From: Trueperaceae bacterium
Lineage (GTDB): Bacteria; Deinococcota; Deinococci; Deinococcales; Trueperaceae
Assembly (NCBI GenBank): GCA_024636105.1
Contig: JAGXHO010000162.1
Span: 1-6,777, forward strand
Direction of reading: 5' to 3'
Length of the DNA: 6,777 nt
In this document: positions 1 through 6,228 of the stretch, one piece after another
Layout of the letters: each line of letters starts with the position of its first letter
Numbering within the stretch: the first letter of the stretch is position 1
The notes under the pieces: generated by a model
Told to the model about the DNA's origin: nothing
The model's input: the letters and a program-made list of their open reading frames with translations, nothing else
Databases searched by the model: none
Made by a program: the position numbers and the translations under genes

Positions 1-222
1 AGCAACGTCGCCGGCATCCTCCCGCTCGTGGGGGCTCTCCAGGCCAAGGGGCTCGCGATGGGCACGCTGCTCGCGTTCATGATGGCGGTGGTGGCGCTCT
101 CCCTCCCCGAGATGATCCTGCTGCGCCGGGTGCTGAAGGTTCGCCTGATCGCCATCTACGTGGCCGTGGTCGGCACGGGCATCCTCTTCACCGGCTACCT
201 CTTCAACGCCATCCTGGTTTGA
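1..222 (+). CDS. Permease of the YraQ/ArsP (DUF318) type, C-terminal fragment
   Basis: This is the 3' end of a membrane permease whose start lies before the window; the frame is open from base 1 and ends at TGA 220-222. The 73 visible residues hold two hydrophobic stretches: one around residues 20-34, and one around residues 44-70 that runs almost to the C-terminus. Between them is the segment SLPEMILLRRVLK, a Pro-Glu plus basic loop that resembles the C-terminal end of YraQ/ArsP-like permeases (recognised from memory, not searched). Members of this family export organoarsenicals (ArsP) or are annotated as metal permeases, and they often sit beside small thioredoxin-fold proteins and ArsR regulators, as here. 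The substrate cannot be decided from this fragment; arsenic is inferred from the neighbours. The next gene begins 22 bp downstream, so the two are probably co-transcribed. Confidence 0.72.
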   Translation, partial: SNVAGILPLVGALQAKGLAMGTLLAFMMAVVALSLPEMILLRRVLKVRLIAIYVAVVGTGILFTGYLFNAILV

Positions 223-244
223 CCCCCACCCGCAAGGAGACTTC

Positions 245-478
245 ATGAACGTCAAGGTGCTCGGACCCGGCTGCGCCAACTGCAAGGCCACCGTCGCCCT
301 CATCGAACGGGTCGCCAAGGCCAAGGGCCTCGACGTGACCGTCGAGAAGGTCGAGGACCTGCAGAGCATCATGGGCTACGGCGTGATGGCCACCCCCGGC
401 GTCGTCATCGACGGCAAGGTCGTCCACGCCGGTGGGCGCCCTAGCCAGACCAAGATCGAGCAGCTGCTCGGCGCCTGA
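245..478 (+). CDS. Small thioredoxin-fold redox protein (CxxC)
   Basis: A 77-residue protein of the minimal thioredoxin/glutaredoxin-like type often named 'redox-active disulfide protein 2' or 'thioredoxin family protein'. It has a beta-strand start (VKVLGPG), the redox motif C10-A-N-C13-K, a helix to about residue 29, then a strand, and the conserved cis-proline segment M48-A-T-P51-G-V-V-I-D-G, followed by a final strand and helix. There is no signal peptide, so it should act in the cytoplasm. The start is well supported by AAGGAG at 234-239, five bases before the ATG. It follows the permease gene closely; such mini-thioredoxins are commonly encoded next to YraQ/ArsP permeases. A role in delivering or reducing a thiol-reactive metal(loid) for that permease is an inference. 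It is too short to be a classical thioredoxin (about 105 residues) and lacks the WCGPC motif. Confidence 0.85.
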   Translation: MNVKVLGPGCANCKATVALIERVAKAKGLDVTVEKVEDLQSIMGYGVMATPGVVIDGKVVHAGGRPSQTKIEQLLGA

Positions 479-508
479 GGCGTCGCCGAAGACGCGCCGA
501 TGCGCCCC

Positions 509-535
509 GCCGGCCGGGCCCACCCGCCGGCCGGC
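509..535 (+). terminator. GC-rich hairpin, possible terminator of the permease-thioredoxin unit
   Basis: GCCGGCCGG (509-517) and CCGGCCGGC (527-535) form a perfect 9-bp stem with a 9-base loop, 30 bp after the thioredoxin stop codon and just before the arsR promoter region. There is no T-run after the stem, so intrinsic termination is uncertain; in such GC-rich DNA a fortuitous stem is also possible. Confidence 0.35.
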
Positions 536-541
536 ATGGTC

Positions 542-547
542 TATCGT
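542..547 (+). promoter_or_regulatory. Possible -10 box of the arsR-acr3 promoter
   Basis: TATCGT fits the TAnnnT pattern and lies 9 bases before the chosen arsR ATG (557), which would give a leaderless or nearly leaderless mRNA. This agrees with the lack of a Shine-Dalgarno sequence before that ATG. No convincing -35 hexamer is visible in the GC-rich hairpin region upstream, so this is a weak call. Confidence 0.33.
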
Positions 548-558
548 AGATCGACGAT
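543..558 (+). promoter_or_regulatory. Probable ArsR operator overlapping the arsR start codon
   Basis: ATCGTAGATCGACGAT is a near-perfect palindrome: 14 of 16 positions match its own reverse complement, with the two mismatches forming a single unpaired pair around the GATC core. ArsR-family dimers bind short AT-flanked dyads of this size close to their own promoters. The site covers the possible -10 box and the first two bases of the ATG at 557, so bound repressor would block transcription initiation of arsR and acr3. Assignment to this ArsR is inferred from symmetry and position. Confidence 0.6.
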
Positions 559-952
559 GAACGATCACCGCCCCCTCCCGATGCTCGAGAGCACCCCCGA
601 AGCGCCCGCAGACGGTGCCGACACCGCGGCGGCGGCGCCCGTCGCGGACGACGCCCGCCTCGCCGCCCTGGCCAAGGCCCTCGGCCACCCCGCCCGGGTG
701 CGCATCCTCCGGCACCTCCTCGCCGCGGACGCGTGCATGTGCGGCGCGATCCAGGAGGTCGTCCCGCTCGCCCAATCGACGGTGTCGCAGCACCTGAAGG
801 TGCTCAAGGGGGCCGGGCTCATCACGGGCGAGATCGACGGCCCGCGCGTCTGCTACTCACCCGCCCGCGCAGCGATCGCGGAACTGACGGCGCTGCTCCA
901 CGGGCTCGAGCCCGACGCCCCGATCGCCGGTACGGAGCCCGCCGATGCCTGA
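557..952 (+). CDS. arsR: ArsR/SmtB-family arsenic-responsive repressor
   Basis: A 131-residue winged-helix repressor that should bind its operator when metal-free and release it on binding As(III) or Sb(III). After an Ala/Pro-rich tail of about 30 residues comes the core: [14 protein letters not shown] (38-51), C60-M-C62-G in the sensor helix region, the recognition helix [19 protein letters not shown] (71-89), and the wing GPRVCYSP (95-102) with C99. C60, C62 and C99 are the candidate arsenic thiolates. In many ArsR proteins linked to ACR3 the wing reads VCYC; here the second position is Ser (family memory). The frame is open back to an ATG at 500, but ATG 557 is preferred because 500 would place the operator inside the gene; ATG 581 is another possibility. 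No Shine-Dalgarno is seen before 557. The stop overlaps the acr3 start, showing one operon. Confidence 0.9.
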   Translation: MNDHRPLPMLESTPEAPADGADTAAAAPVADDARLAALAKALGHPARVRILRHLLAADACMCGAIQEVVPLAQSTVSQHLKVLKGAGLITGEIDGPRVCYSPARAAIAELTALLHGLEPDAPIAGTEPADA

Positions 953-2051
953 CGCCAAGCGCAAGAAGCGCCTCTCGTTCCTGGATCGCTACCTGACGCT
1001 CTGGATCTTCGTCGCCATGGGGCTCGGCGTGGCGATCGGCTCGCTGATCCCCGGGTTCTCGCGCGCGCTCGACGCGATGAGCGTCGGCGCGACCAACGTC
1101 CCCATCGCCATCGGCCTCATCCTCATGATGTACCCGCCGCTCGCCAAGGTGCGATACGGGAAGCTGCCGCAGGTGTTCCGCAACGTCCGCATCCTGGTGC
1201 TCTCGCTGGTCCAGAACTGGCTGGTCGGTCCGCTCCTGATGTTCTTCCAGGCCGTCACCTTCCTGCGCGACTACCCGGAGTACATGATCGGCCTCATCCT
1301 GATCGGGCTCGCCCGCTGCATCGCCATGGTGCTCGTCTGGAACCAGCTGGCCGACGGCGACAACGACTACGCCGCCGGCCTGGTGGCCTTCAACAGCGTC
1401 TTCCAGCTGCTGTTCTTCAGCGTCTACGCCTACGTCTTTATCACCGTCCTGCCGCCGCTCTTCGGGCTGCAGGGGAGCCTCGTCGAGATCACGATCGGCG
1501 AGATCGCGCTCGCGGTCTTCATCTACCTGGGCGTGCCCTTCATCGCGGGCATCCTCAGCCGGGTGCTGCTCATCCCGGCCAAGGGCCAGGAGTGGTACGA
1601 CCGCGAGTTCGTGCCGCGCATCAGCCCGATCACGCTTTCGGCGCTGCTCTTCACCATCGTGATGATGTTCGGCCTCAAGGGCGGCACGATCGTGCAGATC
1701 CCGCTCGACGTCGTGCGCATCGCGGTGCCGTTGGTCCTGTACTTCGTCATCATGTTCACGGTCAGCTTCTTCATGGGGCGGGCGTTCGGCGCCGACTACC
1801 CGCGGACCGCCACGCTCGCCTTCACGGCCTCGGGGAACAACTTCGAGCTCGCGCTCGCGGTCGCGATCTCGGTCTTCGGTCTAGGCTCAGGCGTCGCCTT
1901 CGCGGCGGTGATCGGGCCGTTGGTCGAGGTGCCGGTGTTGATCGCGCTGGTGGGCGTCGCGCTCTACTTCCGCAAGCGCTTCTTCCCGGCGGCGCACGCG
2001 ACGGCCACCCCGGCGTCGGCACGCCGTACGACCGCGGGCGGCGCGCGTTGA
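945..2051 (+). CDS. acr3: ACR3-family arsenite efflux permease
   Basis: A 368-residue inner-membrane carrier of the ACR3 (bile/arsenite/riboflavin transporter) superfamily that extrudes arsenite, usually by exchange with protons. About ten hydrophobic segments are visible between residues 17 and 342. Family signatures are intact: [20 protein letters not shown] (121-140) carries Cys125, the TM4 cysteine needed for As(III) transport in studied homologues; [16 protein letters not shown] (293-308) carries the essential TM9 Glu301; and [13 protein letters not shown] (323-335) follows. The length is typical for the family; the last 20 residues are an Ala/Thr/Arg-rich cytoplasmic tail of no known role. 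The ATG lies 7 bases after GGAG (934-937), inside the end of arsR, and the two genes overlap by 8 bp, which indicates translational coupling and ArsR control. It is not related in sequence to the E. coli ArsB carrier despite sharing the role. Confidence 0.96.
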   Translation: MPDAKRKKRLSFLDRYLTLWIFVAMGLGVAIGSLIPGFSRALDAMSVGATNVPIAIGLILMMYPPLAKVRYGKLPQVFRNVRILVLSLVQNWLVGPLLMFFQAVTFLRDYPEYMIGLILIGLARCIAMVLVWNQLADGDNDYAAGLVAFNSVFQLLFFSVYAYVFITVLPPLFGLQGSLVEITIGEIALAVFIYLGVPFIAGILSRVLLIPAKGQEWYDREFVPRISPITLSALLFTIVMMFGLKGGTIVQIPLDVVRIAVPLVLYFVIMFTVSFFMGRAFGADYPRTATLAFTASGNNFELALAVAISVFGLGSGVAFAAVIGPLVEVPVLIALVGVALYFRKRFFPAAHATATPASARRTTAGGAR

Positions 2052-2065
2052 GCGAGCACGCCGTG

Positions 2066-2083
2066 GGCGGTCAAAGGACCGCC
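2066..2083 (+). terminator. Hairpin after acr3, probable terminator
   Basis: GGCGGTC (2066-2072) and GACCGCC (2077-2083) form a perfect 7-bp stem with an AAAG loop, starting 15 bp after the acr3 stop codon. It has the position expected for the end of the arsR-acr3 transcript. No T-run follows, so efficiency cannot be judged. Confidence 0.45.
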
Positions 2084-2097
2084 GCGATGCCCCGCGG

Positions 2098-2103
2098 TAG
2101 GGT
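2098..2103 (+). promoter_or_regulatory. Possible -10 box of the LuxR-type regulator gene
   Basis: TAGGGT fits the TAnnnT form common in GC-rich bacteria and lies 12 bases before the ATG at 2116, implying a very short leader. It is part of the 9-mer TAGGGTCGG (2098-2106), which recurs at 4870-4878 before the next gene. No clear -35 box is seen at 16-18 bp upstream; that region is the acr3 terminator hairpin. Confidence 0.35.
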
Positions 2104-2115
2104 CGGGAATCCGAC
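2102..2115 (+). promoter_or_regulatory. Dyad GTCGG-N4-CCGAC directly before the regulator start codon
   Basis: Two perfect 5-base inverted arms (2102-2106 and 2111-2115) with a GAAT centre end exactly at the ATG of the LuxR-type gene. It could be an operator for the regulator itself or a small hairpin masking the ribosome binding region. A short GC-rich dyad can also arise by chance, so its function is unproven. Confidence 0.35.
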
Positions 2116-4827
2116 ATGGCCCCGACGCCGCTCCTCGCCACCAAGCTCTTCGCTCCACCGATTCGCGCCGACGCCGTGGCGCGCCCGGGTCTGGTCGCGC
2201 GGCTCGAGGCGGGTCTTCGGCAACGCCTGACGCTGATCGCGGCGCCTGCCGGTTTCGGGAAGTCCAGCGTGGTCGCTGCGTGGGCCGCCCGCACCTCAGT
2301 GCCGGTGGCCTGGCTTTCGCTCGACGAGGAGGACCGCGCCCCGCTTCGCTTCCTGGCCTACGTGATCGCTGCGCTGCAACAGGTGGAGCCGGGTTCGGGC
2401 GAGGGGACGCTGCGCGCACTGCATGCGGCTCGGCCGCCGGCACCGATCGCCGCCGCGACCACCCTCGTCAACGAGTTGGCCGCCACGAACGGCCCGATCG
2501 CGCTCGTGCTGGACGACTACCACCTGGTGGACGTCGACCCCATCGCCGAGGTGATGGCGTTCCTCGTCGAGCACGCACCGCCGCGATGGCACCTGATGCT
2601 CACGACGCGCGTGGAACCGAACCTGCCCATCGCGCGGATGCGGGCGCGCGGCCAGGTGCACGAGCTGCGCTCCGAGGACCTTCGTTTCGACGAAGCCGAA
2701 GCGGCGGCCTTCCTCACCCGAACCATGGGCATGGCCGTGACCGCGGACGACGTGCGCGAGCTCGAGGCACGCACCGAGGGCTGGGCGGCCGGGTTGCAGC
2801 TCGCGGCGTTGGCGCTGCGCGGCCGCGACGACGTCGCCGCGTTCGCGCGCTCGTTCGGAGGCGACCACCGGCACGTGCACGATTACCTGACGCACGAGGT
2901 GCTGCGAAGCCAGTCCGCGCAAGTGCGCTCGTTCCTGCTCGCGGTCTCCGTGCTCGACCGACTGTGCGGCCCGCTCTGCGACGCCCTCACCGGCGGTAGC
3001 GACGGCACCGCCCGCCTCGACGGGCTCGAACGCGCGAACCTATTCCTCGTGCCCCTCGACGACGAGCGGCGCTGGTATCGGTTCCACGCGCTGTTCGCGG
3101 AGGCATTGCGCGCCGAAGCGCGGCGCACGGCCGCCGCCGACCTGCCGGGGCTCCATCGCCGCGCGAGCGCTTGGTTCGCGGCTCAGGGGTGGACGGGCGA
3201 GGCAATCCACCACGCCCACGCGGCCGGCGATGTCGATGGCGCCGCGCGACTGCTCGAAGCGGCGTGGCGCCCGTTGGACCGGGCATACCAGACCCCCACC
3301 TGGCACGCATGGGCGCGCCGCCTGCCCGAGGCGTCCCTGCGCGCCCGTCCGGTCGTGGCGCTGGGCATGGCCTGGGCGCGCCTGGGCGTCGGCGACCTCA
3401 CCGGCGCCACGCGCTGGCTCGGCGCCGTCGAACGGTGGCTCGAGGCTCGGTCCAGTGAGGACGCCGGCACCGCGAACGCCGCCCTCGCGCGCGACGTCGG
3501 CGACAACCTGGCGTTCCGATCGCTCCCGTCGCGGATCGCCGCCGCGCACGCCTACGTGGCGCAGGCGACCGGCGACACCGCGCAGGGCGAGGCCCACGCG
3601 CGGCGGGCGCTCGACCTCGCGCCCGACGACGACCCGGGCGTGGGCGCCTTGCCGGCCGGCCTCCTGGCCTTGACGTACTGGGCGCGCGGCGACCTGGACG
3701 CAGCGCTGACCACGTTCCGCATGGGCATGGCGGGGTTCCGCGCGATGGGCGACGTCGCCGCAGCCACGAGCTTCACCTTCGGGATCGGCGATGCGTTGAT
3801 GGCTCAGGGGCGGCTGCGGGAGGCGCAGCGCGCCTTCGAGGACGCGCTCCGCGTGGCCGAGGACGATCCGAGGCTGCCCGGCGTCGCCGAGCTGCACGTC
3901 GGGCTCGCGGACGTCTTGGTCGAGTCGGGCGACCCGATCGGCGCCACCGCGCACCTCGGCGCCGCCGACGCGCTCGGCGACGATGCGGTGCTTCCCGGCG
4001 ACGCTGGTCGCCTCGCAGCGGAGTTCGCTCGGGTCGCCCTCGCGCTCGGCGACGCCGAGACGGCCCACGCGCGGCTCGACGAGGCCGAACGCCGGAAGGT
4101 CGCCGGACCGGTCCCCGACGTGCGGCCGACGGCCGCGATCCGCGTCCGTGTCTGGTTGGCGCAAGGCCGCTGGTCCGAGGCGCGCTCGTGGGCCGACGCG
4201 CTCGGCGACGCGCTCGCTCGGGTGCCTGGCTACGTCGACGAGTACGTGCAGCTGACCGCGGCGCGGGTGGGCTTGGCGACGTTCCGCATCGAAGGGAAGC
4301 AGGACGCCCTGGAGCGGACCGACGCGCTCCTGATTCGGGTCGCGGACGCCGCTGCAGCGCACGGCAGGTTGGGTGCGCTCGTCGAGGCTCAGGTGCTGCG
4401 CGCGTTGGTGGCGCAGGCGGCCGGCGACCTGGAGTCCGCGACCGCGTCGTTGACTGCGGCGCTGCACCACGCCGAACCCGAGCGGCGGCGGGCGGTCTTC
4501 GTCGCCGAAGGACCGGCGATGGCCCGGCTGCTCCACGTCGCCCTCCAGCGCGGCGCCCCGCGCGCGTTCGTGCGTCAGCTCCTCGACGACCTGCGCGCCG
4601 ACGGCGAGCGCCCGCGCGTGCGCCGCGACTTCGTCGAACCGCTCAGCGAACGCGAGCGCGACGTGCTGCGGCTGCTGCGCGGCACCCTCACGGGTCCGCA
4701 GGTCGCGCGCGAACTCGGCATGTCGGTCCACACGCTGCGCTCCCACACCAAGAGCGTCTACGCCAAGCTCGACGTCCACGGGCGCCGCGAAGCCGTGGTG
4801 CGCGGGATCGAACTCGACCTCATCTGA
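2116..4827 (+). CDS. MalT-like LuxR-family ATP-dependent transcriptional regulator (LAL type)
   Basis: A 903-residue signal-transduction ATPase and transcription activator. The N-terminus LLATKLFAPP...VARPGLVARL (6-30) is the usual MalT-family opening and supports this start. Walker A is A43-P-A-G-F-G-K49-S-S; Walker B is I128-A-L-V-L-D-D134-Y-H, followed by the TTR sensor-like segment at 163-165 and the EGWAAGLQLAALAL segment (221-234). A winged-helix-like part follows to about 340, then a long Ala/Leu/Arg-rich helical region (about 345-820) of TPR-like repeats that would bind the unknown effector. The C-terminal LuxR helix-turn-helix begins LSERERDVLRLL at 843, with the recognition region SVHTLRSHTKSVYAKL (about 870-885). 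ATP binding should drive oligomerisation and DNA binding. No Shine-Dalgarno is evident; the mRNA may be nearly leaderless. The gene lies alone between acr3 and a DUF4386 gene, its likely target. No metal-binding motif links it to arsenic. Confidence 0.93.
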   Translation: MAPTPLLATKLFAPPIRADAVARPGLVARLEAGLRQRLTLIAAPAGFGKSSVVAAWAARTSVPVAWLSLDEEDRAPLRFLAYVIAALQQVEPGSGEGTLRALHAARPPAPIAAATTLVNELAATNGPIALVLDDYHLVDVDPIAEVMAFLVEHAPPRWHLMLTTRVEPNLPIARMRARGQVHELRSEDLRFDEAEAAAFLTRTMGMAVTADDVRELEARTEGWAAGLQLAALALRGRDDVAAFARSFGGDHRHVHDYLTHEVLRSQSAQVRSFLLAVSVLDRLCGPLCDALTGGSDGTARLDGLERANLFLVPLDDERRWYRFHALFAEALRAEARRTAAADLPGLHRRASAWFAAQGWTGEAIHHAHAAGDVDGAARLLEAAWRPLDRAYQTPTWHAWARRLPEASLRARPVVALGMAWARLGVGDLTGATRWLGAVERWLEARSSEDAGTANAALARDVGDNLAFRSLPSRIAAAHAYVAQATGDTAQGEAHARRALDLAPDDDPGVGALPAGLLALTYWARGDLDAALTTFRMGMAGFRAMGDVAAATSFTFGIGDALMAQGRLREAQRAFEDALRVAEDDPRLPGVAELHVGLADVLVESGDPIGATAHLGAADALGDDAVLPGDAGRLAAEFARVALALGDAETAHARLDEAERRKVAGPVPDVRPTAAIRVRVWLAQGRWSEARSWADALGDALARVPGYVDEYVQLTAARVGLATFRIEGKQDALERTDALLIRVADAAAAHGRLGALVEAQVLRALVAQAAGDLESATASLTAALHHAEPERRRAVFVAEGPAMARLLHVALQRGAPRAFVRQLLDDLRADGERPRVRRDFVEPLSERERDVLRLLRGTLTGPQVARELGMSVHTLRSHTKSVYAKLDVHGRREAVVRGIELDLI

Positions 4828-4840
4828 GCCTCACCACGGT

Positions 4841-4859
4841 TGGGGATGCGGTCTCCCCA
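4841..4859 (+). terminator. Small hairpin after the regulator gene, weak terminator candidate
   Basis: TGGGGA (4841-4846) and TCCCCA (4854-4859) form a 6-bp stem with a 7-base loop, 13 bp after the regulator stop codon. No T-run follows. It may end the regulator transcript or simply belong to the promoter region of the next gene. Confidence 0.25.
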
Positions 4860-4869
4860 CGTCCGTCCC

Positions 4870-4875
4870 TAGGGT
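4870..4875 (+). promoter_or_regulatory. Possible -10 box of the DUF4386 gene
   Basis: TAGGGT again fits TAnnnT and lies within the same 9-mer TAGGGTCGG (4870-4878) found before the regulator gene. It would give a leader of roughly 50 bases. TTGGGG (4840-4845) is too far upstream for a standard -35 spacing, so the promoter would be activator-dependent or non-standard. Confidence 0.35.
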
Positions 4876-4934
4876 CGGCGGTGTCGAACGCATCCGCCCC
4901 ATCGCGGGCAGCACCGACCCTTGGAGGACTCCTC

Positions 4935-5666
4935 ATGACCTTCCCGCTCACCACCCTTTCGATCACCGCCGCCGCGCGCCTCGCCGGCGTCTGGTACCTA
5001 CTCCTTGCGATCTTCGGAGCCTTCGCCGAGTTCGGTGTTAGGCAACGCCTGATCGTCTCCGGCGACGCCGCGGCCACGGCCCAGAACCTCCTCGCCCACG
5101 CCAACCTGTTCCGCTTCGGGATCGTCGCGGAACTGCTCGGCCAAGTGGTGTTCGTCCTGCTCGTCTTCGCGCTCTACGACCTGCTGAAGGTCGTGCACCG
5201 CCGCCGCGCGGTGCTGATGGTGGTCCTCGTCCTCCTCGCGGTGGGGATCACGGTCCTCAACCTGGTCCACCAAGCAGCCGCCCTGATCGTGCTGGACGGC
5301 GGCCTCTGGACGGCGGCGTTCGAGCCGGCGCAGCGCGAGGCGCTCGCCACCCTCTTCCTCGACCTCCACGGGTTCGGGTACAAGGTCGTGGCCCAGGTCT
5401 TCTTCGGGCTGTGGCTGCTGCCGCTGGGGGCACTCATCGTCCGCTCCGGCTTCATCCCCAAGGTGATCGGTTGGTTCCTGGCGCTCGCCGGCATCGGCTA
5501 CCTGGTCGACGTGCTCCTCGCTGCGATGGTCCCGAACGTCGGCTTCGTGCTGAGCGAGTACACGTTCGTGGGCGAGGTCCTGCTTCTGGGCTGGCTTCTG
5601 GTGAAGGGCGTCGACGGCGACGCCTGGCGGGCGCGCCGCGCACAGGCGCTCACGGCGCCCGCCTGA
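4935..5666 (+). CDS. DUF4386-type six-helix integral membrane protein
   Basis: A 243-residue membrane protein with about six hydrophobic helices: residues 16-34, 60-85, 92-120, 148-169, 176-199 and 205-224. It resembles DUF4386 proteins, with the opening AARLAGVWYLLLAIFGAFAE (13-32), the loop SGDAAATAQNLLAHANLFRFGI (42-63), ALYDLLK (79-85) and a family-like HGFGYKVAQVFFGLWLLPLG region (about 145-165). No catalytic motif or transport signature is visible and the biochemical role of the family is unknown. The start is fixed by GGAGG at 4923-4927, seven bases before the ATG. The reading frame continues upstream without a stop into the regulator gene in another frame, but that part is not protein-like. 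Such proteins occur next to LuxR-type regulators in other genomes (memory), so control by the upstream gene is plausible. The C-terminal 19 residues are charged and cytoplasmic. Confidence 0.85.
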   Translation: MTFPLTTLSITAAARLAGVWYLLLAIFGAFAEFGVRQRLIVSGDAAATAQNLLAHANLFRFGIVAELLGQVVFVLLVFALYDLLKVVHRRRAVLMVVLVLLAVGITVLNLVHQAAALIVLDGGLWTAAFEPAQREALATLFLDLHGFGYKVVAQVFFGLWLLPLGALIVRSGFIPKVIGWFLALAGIGYLVDVLLAAMVPNVGFVLSEYTFVGEVLLLGWLLVKGVDGDAWRARRAQALTAPA

Positions 5667-5706
5667 TCACCGCCTGACCCGAACGCTGCCCATGCCCCCC
5701 GAACGA

Positions 5707-5739
5707 CGGCGACCCTCGCGCAGTGCGCGAGGGTCGCCG
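5707..5739. terminator. Strong bidirectional terminator hairpin between converging genes
   Basis: A perfect 15-bp stem (5707-5721 with 5725-5739) closed by the three-base loop AGT lies between the end of the DUF4386 gene on the + strand and the end of the rhodanese gene on the - strand. It has no T-run on either side, as is common for terminators in very GC-rich genomes, and its symmetry would serve transcripts from both directions. Confidence 0.8.
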
Positions 5740-5760
5740 ACTTCCGGGCGTGCGTTGCGG

Positions 5761-6189
5761 TCACTCCTCGATCGGGTAGCCGGCCGCCTTCCACGCGTTG
5801 AAGCCGCCCGACATGTTGCGAACGTTCGTGTAGCCGGCGAGCTTCAGGAGCGAGAGCGCGTAGTTGCCGCGGGTGCCGGCGGCACAGTAGACGATCATCG
5901 GGGTGTTGAGGTCGGTGGGGAGCTCGCCCAAGCGGCCGGCCAGCTCGGTGACGGGGATGAGGACGGCATTCTCGAGGCGGCCGAGGTCGAACTCGTCCTG
6001 GCGCCGCACGTCGAGCAGGAAGGGCTCGACTTCGAAGATGAAGTTGAGCGAATCCTCGACGTTGACCTGGAGCCAGCCGGCCTGGCTCGCTTCGTTGATG
6101 ATGGTGCCGTATTGCTCGGTGGCGGCGTTCTGGGCGAAGGCACCGGAGGCGAGGAGGGCGGTGGCGAGGACGATCAGGAAACGTTTCAT
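5761..6189 (-). CDS. Exported single-domain rhodanese-like protein
   Basis: A 142-residue protein with a Sec signal peptide (MKRFLIVLATALLASGAFA, cleavage likely after A19) and one rhodanese domain. Visible features are the domain opening PFLLDVRRQDEFDLGRL (56-72), the strand MIVYC with catalytic Cys102 in the loop C-A-A-G-T-R107, and the closing GYTNVRNMSGGFNAWKAAGYPI (119-140). The intact cysteine and loop suggest sulfane-sulfur transfer (thiosulfate, polysulfide or persulfide) outside the cytoplasmic membrane. A segment of about 35 residues between the signal and the domain (AGWLQVNVEDSLNFIFEVE) is not explained by the rhodanese fold. A Shine-Dalgarno AAAGGAG (6200-6206 on the complementary strand) lies 10 bases before the ATG. 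The gene follows the NrfD-type gene by 39 bp without an evident promoter, so it is likely the last gene of that operon. Other roles for rhodaneses, such as arsenate handling, are possible but not shown. Confidence 0.92.
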   Translation of the reverse strand: MKRFLIVLATALLASGAFAQNAATEQYGTIINEASQAGWLQVNVEDSLNFIFEVEPFLLDVRRQDEFDLGRLENAVLIPVTELAGRLGELPTDLNTPMIVYCAAGTRGNYALSLLKLAGYTNVRNMSGGFNAWKAAGYPIEE

Positions 6190-6228
6190 TCTGGTAGGAC
6201 TCCTTTCGGCAAGGACGCGCTCTGCGCC

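Noticed and set aside
500..556. ATG 500 as the arsR start
   Set aside because: It would put the GC-rich hairpin and the operator-like palindrome inside the coding region and add a non-family N-terminus; no ribosome binding site precedes it. It is kept only as an alternative.
1592..2230. Open frame overlapping the end of acr3 and the start of the regulator gene
   Set aside because: It is an out-of-frame Arg/Gly/His-rich shadow of two well-supported genes, with no ribosome binding site or recognisable domain.
3040..4779. A 579-codon open frame antisense to the LuxR-type regulator
   Set aside because: Long antisense frames are expected opposite GC-rich genes with G/C at third positions; the translation is compositionally skewed and shows no domain, while the + strand protein is clear.
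4188..4934. Upstream extension of the DUF4386 frame into the regulator gene, suggesting a larger fusion protein
   Set aside because: The extension is Arg/Ala-rich frame-shadow sequence, and a good ribosome binding site marks the ATG at 4935, where the hydrophobic family-like sequence begins.
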